Under the pieces are notes generated by a model, which had not been told where the DNA came from, made no database searches, and saw nothing but the letters and a program-made list of their open reading frames with translations. The position numbers were made by a program, and so were the translations under genes. Positions 50,215 through 54,025 of a DNA stretch of 54,025 nt are shown here, piece after piece. Source of the stretch: SZUA-287 sp036397975 (lineage in GTDB: Bacteria; Bacteroidota; Ignavibacteria; UBA10030; UBA6906); the NCBI GenBank assembly GCA_036397975.1, contig DASWHW010000214.1, positions 1 to 54,025 on the forward strand, in the 5' to 3' direction. Each line of letters starts with the position of its first letter. Positions within the stretch are counted from its first letter, which is position 1.

Positions 50215-51654
50215 ATGGCCGAAGGAGTGATACGAAGAGAAACAGGAATCACGCTCGCGAGCATGACGGCTGGTGAAGGGCGCATTCCACCGCAGGCCGT
50301 GGAGATCGAAGCGCAGGTGCTGGGGGCGATGTTGGTGGATAAAGAGGCGATCACGAAAGTCATCGAGATTCTGGATGAGGATGCTTTTCACGCCGACTAT
50401 CACCGGAAGATCTATCAAGCAATGCTGGGATTATTTGAGCGGAGTGAGCCGGTCGATACAATCACTCTTTCGGAGGAACTGCGTCGTCGCGGACACCTGG
50501 AAGTTGTTGGTGGTGAGACATATCTGGTCGAACTGACGATGCGCGTGACCTCTGCGGCCAACGTTGAATTTCATTCGAAGATTGTTCTCGAAAGAGCTCT
50601 CATGCGTGGCCTCATCTCCGCCAGTTCTTTGGTTGCGACGCGCGCGTTTAGTCCCACGGAAGACGCTTTCGAACTACTCGACGAAGCGGAGCAAGCGATC
50701 TTCAAGATTTCCGAACGCCGCCTCAAGAAGAGTTATATCTCGATGGGCGACGCCGTCCATGATACGCTCGGCGTGCTCGAAAGTATTCACGGTACGCATA
50801 GCGGCGTCACCGGCGTGCCGTCGGGGTTCCGGGAACTTGATAGCCTTACGGGCGGATGGCAGAACTCCGACCTGATTATTATCGCAGGACGACCGAGTAT
50901 GGGAAAAACAGCGTTCGCCCTTTCCATCGCGCGCAATGCAGCACTCGATCGGGTGAAGCCCGTTCCGGTGGCGATCTTCTCGCTTGAAATGTCGACACAG
51001 CAACTAGTCTTGCGCCTGCTCTGTGCAGAGGCGCGTGTTGATGCACACAAGGTGCGCACCGGACGTCTGCCCGAAGATGACTGGAAACATCTAAGCATCG
51101 CGGCGGGAAGACTTGCGAACACCCAGATCTATATCGACGATACGGCCAGTCTCGGAATTCTTGAACTCCGCGCGAAAGCCCGGCGCCTGAAAGTCGACAA
51201 GAGTATAGGATTAATCGTCGTCGACTATCTCCAGTTGATGCAGGGACCTCGCGGTGCGGAAAGCAGGGAAAAAGAAATCTCCGCAATCTCCCGCTCGCTC
51301 AAAGCCCTTTCCAAAGAACTGAATATTCCGGTTGTTGCTCTTTCGCAATTGAGCCGCGCCGTGGAGAGTAGAACGGATAAGCGTCCTATCCTTTCTGACC
51401 TGCGTGAATCGGGGGCGATTGAGCAGGATGCGGACCTGGTTGCATTCGTGCACCGGAAAGAAAAATACGAAGATCCGAATTCGGCCACCGGTCAGGAAGC
51501 GTATGGTCAGGCAGAAATTATTGTCGGCAAACAGCGTAACGGTCCCGTCGGGGATGTGACGCTGACATTCGTGCATCAGTATGCACGTTTCGAAAACCGC
51601 GCGTTCGAATCGCCTGTGCTGATTCCTTCAGGACCGGAGGATTCCCCCTTCTAA
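50215..51654 (+). CDS. dnaB: replicative DNA helicase
   Basis: A 479-residue hexameric 5'-3' helicase. The N-terminal helical domain (about 25-125) starts with PPQAVEIEAQVLGAMLVD; the RecA-like motor has Walker A AGRPSMGKT (224-232), Walker B IVVDYLQLM, and DLRESGAIEQDADLV. No intein is present. Length and motif order are standard. The stop overlaps the next gene's ATG (TAATG), so DUF1460 is translationally coupled. Confidence 0.98.
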   Translation: MAEGVIRRETGITLASMTAGEGRIPPQAVEIEAQVLGAMLVDKEAITKVIEILDEDAFHADYHRKIYQAMLGLFERSEPVDTITLSEELRRRGHLEVVGGETYLVELTMRVTSAANVEFHSKIVLERALMRGLISASSLVATRAFSPTEDAFELLDEAEQAIFKISERRLKKSYISMGDAVHDTLGVLESIHGTHSGVTGVPSGFRELDSLTGGWQNSDLIIIAGRPSMGKTAFALSIARNAALDRVKPVPVAIFSLEMSTQQLVLRLLCAEARVDAHKVRTGRLPEDDWKHLSIAAGRLANTQIYIDDTASLGILELRAKARRLKVDKSIGLIVVDYLQLMQGPRGAESREKEISAISRSLKALSKELNIPVVALSQLSRAVESRTDKRPILSDLRESGAIEQDADLVAFVHRKEKYEDPNSATGQEAYGQAEIIVGKQRNGPVGDVTLTFVHQYARFENRAFESPVLIPSGPEDSPF

Positions 51655-52508
51655 TGCTTTCCAGAAGCGTCATACTTTTCCTTTGCCTGCTTGCAGGATA
51701 CAAGGCATCGAGTGGAGGGGACAAGGACGAACAGATATGCCGCCAGAAATTTTCGCTCGCTATTGCGGAATCTCTCGGGTCGAAGCCCATCGGTGAGGTG
51801 ATTGCCGCAGTCGGAAGGTCGTTTGAGGGAACTCCTTATGCTGCACATACGCTGGAGCAGGAAGGGGATGAGCGCCTCGTCATTAACCTGCAGGGACTGG
51901 ATTGCGTGACGTTTGTCGAAAACGCGCTCACTCTTTCACGCTGTATCAAAAAGGATTCAACCTCATTCGCGTCATACGCAAATGAACTTCAGAGGACCCG
52001 TTATCGCGGTGGAGTGATCGATGGCTATCCAAGCCGTCTGCATTACTTCAGTGATTGGATCCATGACAATCAGGTGAAGGGCATAGTGCAGGATGTCTCA
52101 CAGAAACTCGGCGGAGAAGTGTATCCGAAGAAGATAGATTTCATGACGCAGCATACAGACGCCTATCCACGCCTAAGGGATGCAGGAATTGTACAGCAAA
52201 TCAAATCCACAGAATCCGCCATCGCAACCCGTACATTGTACTACGTTCCGAAGAATCGGGTGCAGGACGTGCAGAGTAAGATCATGAACGGGGATATCAT
52301 CGGTATTACCACGACTGTGGAAGGACTGGACATTTCGCACACTGGAATCGCAGTGCGGGTTGACGGGGTTTTAAAGTTCCTGCATGCGCCGTTATCGAAC
52401 GGAGTCGTGCAGATAACAAATGAGTCTCTCGCAGACTATCTTGTAAAGATCAGGAAACACACAGGCATTATCATTGCTCGTCCGTTAGAGCCAGACATTT
52501 CACACTAA
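51654..52508 (+). CDS. DUF1460 family secreted amidase-like protein
   Basis: A 284-residue protein with an N-terminal signal segment (about 1-20) and a DUF1460 domain, an NlpC/P60-like papain fold related to N-acetylmuramoyl-L-alanine amidases. The likely catalytic Cys is in LQGLDCVTFVENAL, and the His in LDISHTGIAV. YRGGVIDGYPSRLHYFSDWI is also typical. Probably acts on cell-wall peptides in the periplasm; activity is inferred from family. Follows dnaB with a one-base overlap. Confidence 0.9.
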   Translation: MLSRSVILFLCLLAGYKASSGGDKDEQICRQKFSLAIAESLGSKPIGEVIAAVGRSFEGTPYAAHTLEQEGDERLVINLQGLDCVTFVENALTLSRCIKKDSTSFASYANELQRTRYRGGVIDGYPSRLHYFSDWIHDNQVKGIVQDVSQKLGGEVYPKKIDFMTQHTDAYPRLRDAGIVQQIKSTESAIATRTLYYVPKNRVQDVQSKIMNGDIIGITTTVEGLDISHTGIAVRVDGVLKFLHAPLSNGVVQITNESLADYLVKIRKHTGIIIARPLEPDISH

Positions 52509-52530
52509 TCAATTTGAAAGGGAGACTTCT

Positions 52531-53307
52531 ATGATGAACCGACGTATAGAGGGCATACTTCATTTTTCACTCGTTCTTGTTTTTGCCGGCGGTGCTTTCG
52601 CCCAGGGTGTTACCTGGGAGGCCGAAACAACCGGGGGAAATGAGAAGGACATAAGCAAAAGTTACTACATGCCCCGGAAAGTCAAGATCGAACAGAAAGG
52701 GAACACGATTATTTTCCGGCTTGACCAGGAGAAAATGATCACCGTGAACGACGAGGACAAGACGTACTCCGAGATTTCCTTTAACGAGCTTGAGCAGATG
52801 ATGAAGCAGGTGGATGAAACAATGAGTTCGAAGATGGCGGAGATCAAGGAGCAAATGGCCTCAATGCCAGAAGAGCAGCGAAAGATGATGGAGAAGATGA
52901 TGGAGGGTCAGAGAGGGGGAATGATGGAAGAGCCCGAGGTGAAGAACACCGGTGAAACGAAAACGATTAACGGATACAAGTGCACAAAGTACATCGTATT
53001 GACCGGCGGCAAGGAAACATTTTCCGTGTGGACAACGAAGGACGTGAAAGAATTCGCCGGTATGCAGAAAGACATGGAGGAATTCGGGAAGCGGATGGCT
53101 GCAATGACACCGAGAATAGGAAAGAGCGTTGCCGCCGCAATGACGAACCTGGAAGGCTTCCCGATTCAACAAGAAATGGCAGGGATGAGAACAACCGTCC
53201 TGAGTGTTAAAAAGGAAAACTCTCCCGCGTCTATCTTTGATCCGCCCGCAGGATACAAAAGGGTGAAGTCGGAGATGATGGAGGGAATGGAGAAAATGAA
53301 GAAGTAG
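52531..53307 (+). CDS. DUF4412 family secreted protein, methionine-rich
   Basis: A 258-residue protein with a signal peptide (hydrophobic 9-24, cleavage near AFAQ) and a DUF4412 domain, a LolA/outer-membrane-lipoprotein-like fold of unknown role in FCB bacteria. It is unusually rich in Met (27 of 258), clustered in a charged helical stretch (about 90-135, for example RKMMEKMMEG) and at the C-terminus (MMEGMEKMKK). AAAGGGAG precedes the start. Periplasmic. Last gene of the yicC-to-dnaB operon. Confidence 0.85.
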   Translation: MMNRRIEGILHFSLVLVFAGGAFAQGVTWEAETTGGNEKDISKSYYMPRKVKIEQKGNTIIFRLDQEKMITVNDEDKTYSEISFNELEQMMKQVDETMSSKMAEIKEQMASMPEEQRKMMEKMMEGQRGGMMEEPEVKNTGETKTINGYKCTKYIVLTGGKETFSVWTTKDVKEFAGMQKDMEEFGKRMAAMTPRIGKSVAAAMTNLEGFPIQQEMAGMRTTVLSVKKENSPASIFDPPAGYKRVKSEMMEGMEKMKK

Positions 53308-53357
53308 CAGCTTGCTCCGGATAAGGCAAAAGCCTCGTGTTCATATGTGGTTTTCGT

Positions 53358-53383
53358 TAGCCCCAACCTAAAGGTTGGGGCTA
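53358..53383. repeat. REP-like palindrome, copy 1
   Basis: TAGCCCCAACC, loop TAAA, GGTTGGGGCTA: perfect 11-bp arms with a 4-nt loop. It lies 50 bp after the DUF4412 stop, in the gap between two convergent genes, and may also terminate or protect that transcript. Confidence 0.85.
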
Positions 53384-53394
53384 CGTGCTTAAAG

Positions 53395-53445
53395 CGAGGT
53401 TCGAATTCCGGTTAGAGTCGTGGTGTTTTAGAGAGACAAACCTCG
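53395..53445. repeat. inverted repeat between the two palindromes
   Basis: CGAGGTT at 53395-53401 and its complement AACCTCG at 53439-53445 lie symmetrically between the two REP-like palindromes, so the whole 53358-53479 segment can fold as a nested inverted structure. Confidence 0.55.
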
Positions 53446-53453
53446 TCAAAGAA

Positions 53454-53479
53454 TAGCCCCGACCTTTAGGTCGGGGCTA
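53454..53479. repeat. REP-like palindrome, copy 2 (inverted)
   Basis: TAGCCCCGACC, loop TTTA, GGTCGGGGCTA: same 11-bp design as copy 1, with loop sequence complementary to that of copy 1, so it is in the opposite orientation. An A-T pair in copy 1 is a G-C pair here on both arms, a compensatory change that keeps the stem. Confidence 0.85.
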
Positions 53480-53488
53480 ACTAAAATG

Positions 53489-53514
53489 AAAAAAGCCTGC
53501 GGGGTTTCAACCCC
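53489..53514 (-). terminator. possible terminator of the glycosyltransferase gene
   Basis: Read on the minus strand, a GGGGTTGAAACCCC hairpin lies just after the stop codon, followed 6 nt later by six T. The 6-nt spacer before the T-run is longer than usual, so efficiency is doubtful. Confidence 0.35.
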
Positions 53515-53521
53515 ATCATTA

Positions 53522-54025
53522 TCAGAATTTCACCAGCCCCATCGCGCACCGTGCCTCTCCTTTTTTCTTCACCATCTCGAATCTATCCCAGCACTTCTGC
53601 GACGTCTTGGTGAGCGGGTGATGGATATGATACTGGATTGCGAGGTTGCGCAGCGACTTTCCTTTCACTCCAACAAGAGACAGACGATACTGCACGTCGG
53701 AGTCCTCTCCGCAACCCGGACCATCGTACAACTCATCAAAGCCGTTGATTGCTACCATGTCCGACTTCGCTATAGAAAAATTACTTCCGAGCATCCCGCG
53801 CACGTTGCGGAGCAAAAGTCTTCGGAGCAATCGACCTGGCATTCTGATGCCATCTTCCAATCGCAACGCATCCCCTTTGAATCCATCCATCCATTCACCC
53901 CACCCGTATTTTTCAAAAACTCCACTGGTGATGGCATCAAGCGTAAGTGCCTCTGCCCAACGCTCGCTCATTTCCACGCGTCTTCCCAGCAGTGTGGTCT
54001 TTTCTTTCCGTTCGTTCCAGTGATC
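53522..54025 (-). CDS. glycosyltransferase family 2-like protein, 5' truncated
   Basis: The frame is open to the right window edge, so only the C-terminal 167 residues are seen. They match the second half of GT2 (GT-A fold) enzymes: LGSNFSIAKSDMVAINGFDE (acceptor-side loop), the GCGEDSDVQYRL block with the ED catalytic-base motif, and IQYHIHHP. The part before it (HWNERKEKTTLLGRR) is also typical. Substrate cannot be inferred. The N-terminal half with the DxD motif lies outside the window. Confidence 0.85.
   Translation of the reverse strand, partial: DHWNERKEKTTLLGRRVEMSERWAEALTLDAITSGVFEKYGWGEWMDGFKGDALRLEDGIRMPGRLLRRLLLRNVRGMLGSNFSIAKSDMVAINGFDELYDGPGCGEDSDVQYRLSLVGVKGKSLRNLAIQYHIHHPLTKTSQKCWDRFEMVKKKGEARCAMGLVKF

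Noticed and set aside
53358..53479. The two repeats as a minimal CRISPR array
   Set aside because: The units are inverted palindromes, not direct repeats with uniform spacers, and no cas gene is present.

Overview
This is about 54 kb of a gene-dense bacterial chromosome, with roughly 50% GC by eye and almost no spacers over 200 bp. Gene content points to the Bacteroidota/Chlorobiota/Ignavibacteriota (FCB) group: a patatin fused to a BamA-type barrel, a BatA-type von Willebrand protein, the long-form omega subunit RpoZ, DUF3109, DUF4412, DUF1460, GH20 and a tryptophan-to-aminomuconate gene set. Many starts have clear GGAGG-like Shine-Dalgarno sequences, which fits Ignavibacteria/Chlorobia-like lineages better than typical Bacteroidia. 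This placement is inference; no rRNA or tRNA gene is visible.

Layout. 1-11.2 kb: a truncated DUF72 gene, a MarC family protein, an orphan, a patatin/outer-membrane fusion, then BatA-like and HflX on the plus strand, a lipoprotein related to glycogen debranching enzymes, and an inositol monophosphatase. 11.2-23.9 kb is a long minus-strand run: twin tiny helical proteins, a membrane-anchored 2Fe-2S ferredoxin, and a tightly overlapping set (MscS, NUDIX, a 57-residue Cys protein, a HAD phosphatase, thymidine phosphorylase). pyrE, an outer-membrane protein, a four-gene tryptophan-degradation set (TDO, SDR, aminomuconate-semialdehyde dehydrogenase, RidA), a histidine kinase and TerC follow. 24-32 kb: a membrane protein, a diheme cytochrome c, a GH20 hexosaminidase, a histone-deacetylase-like enzyme, an SfsA-like protein with a degraded active site, an Fpg/Nei-like glycosylase with altered key residues, DinB and DUF1028.

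32.1-42.05 kb is a 13-gene co-directional minus-strand block centred on fatty-acid synthesis: DUF177, rpmF, plsX, fabH, fabD, DUF3109, fabG, acpP, fabF, rnc, a CoA-binding protein, a BamA-like barrel and rsmE. Most junctions overlap or lie within a few bases. A strongly structured spacer separates acpP from fabF.

42.5-46.2 kb: a pair of paralogous TPR-like membrane proteins, a ketopantoate reductase and an RqcH/NFACT protein. 46.35-53.3 kb is a plus-strand housekeeping operon: yicC, gmk, rpoZ, coaBC, family 4 uracil-DNA glycosylase, dnaB, DUF1460 and DUF4412. After it lies a pair of inverted REP-like palindromes, then a truncated glycosyltransferase.

Most of the window is ordinary core genome. 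I saw no CRISPR array, transposase, phage module or obvious defence system. The best leads are small or structural: two paralogous micro-protein/TPR pairs, a 57-aa Cys protein hidden in an overlapping operon, enzymes with replaced catalytic residues (SDR, SfsA, Fpg, GDE-like), the acpP-fabF spacer, and the REP pair.
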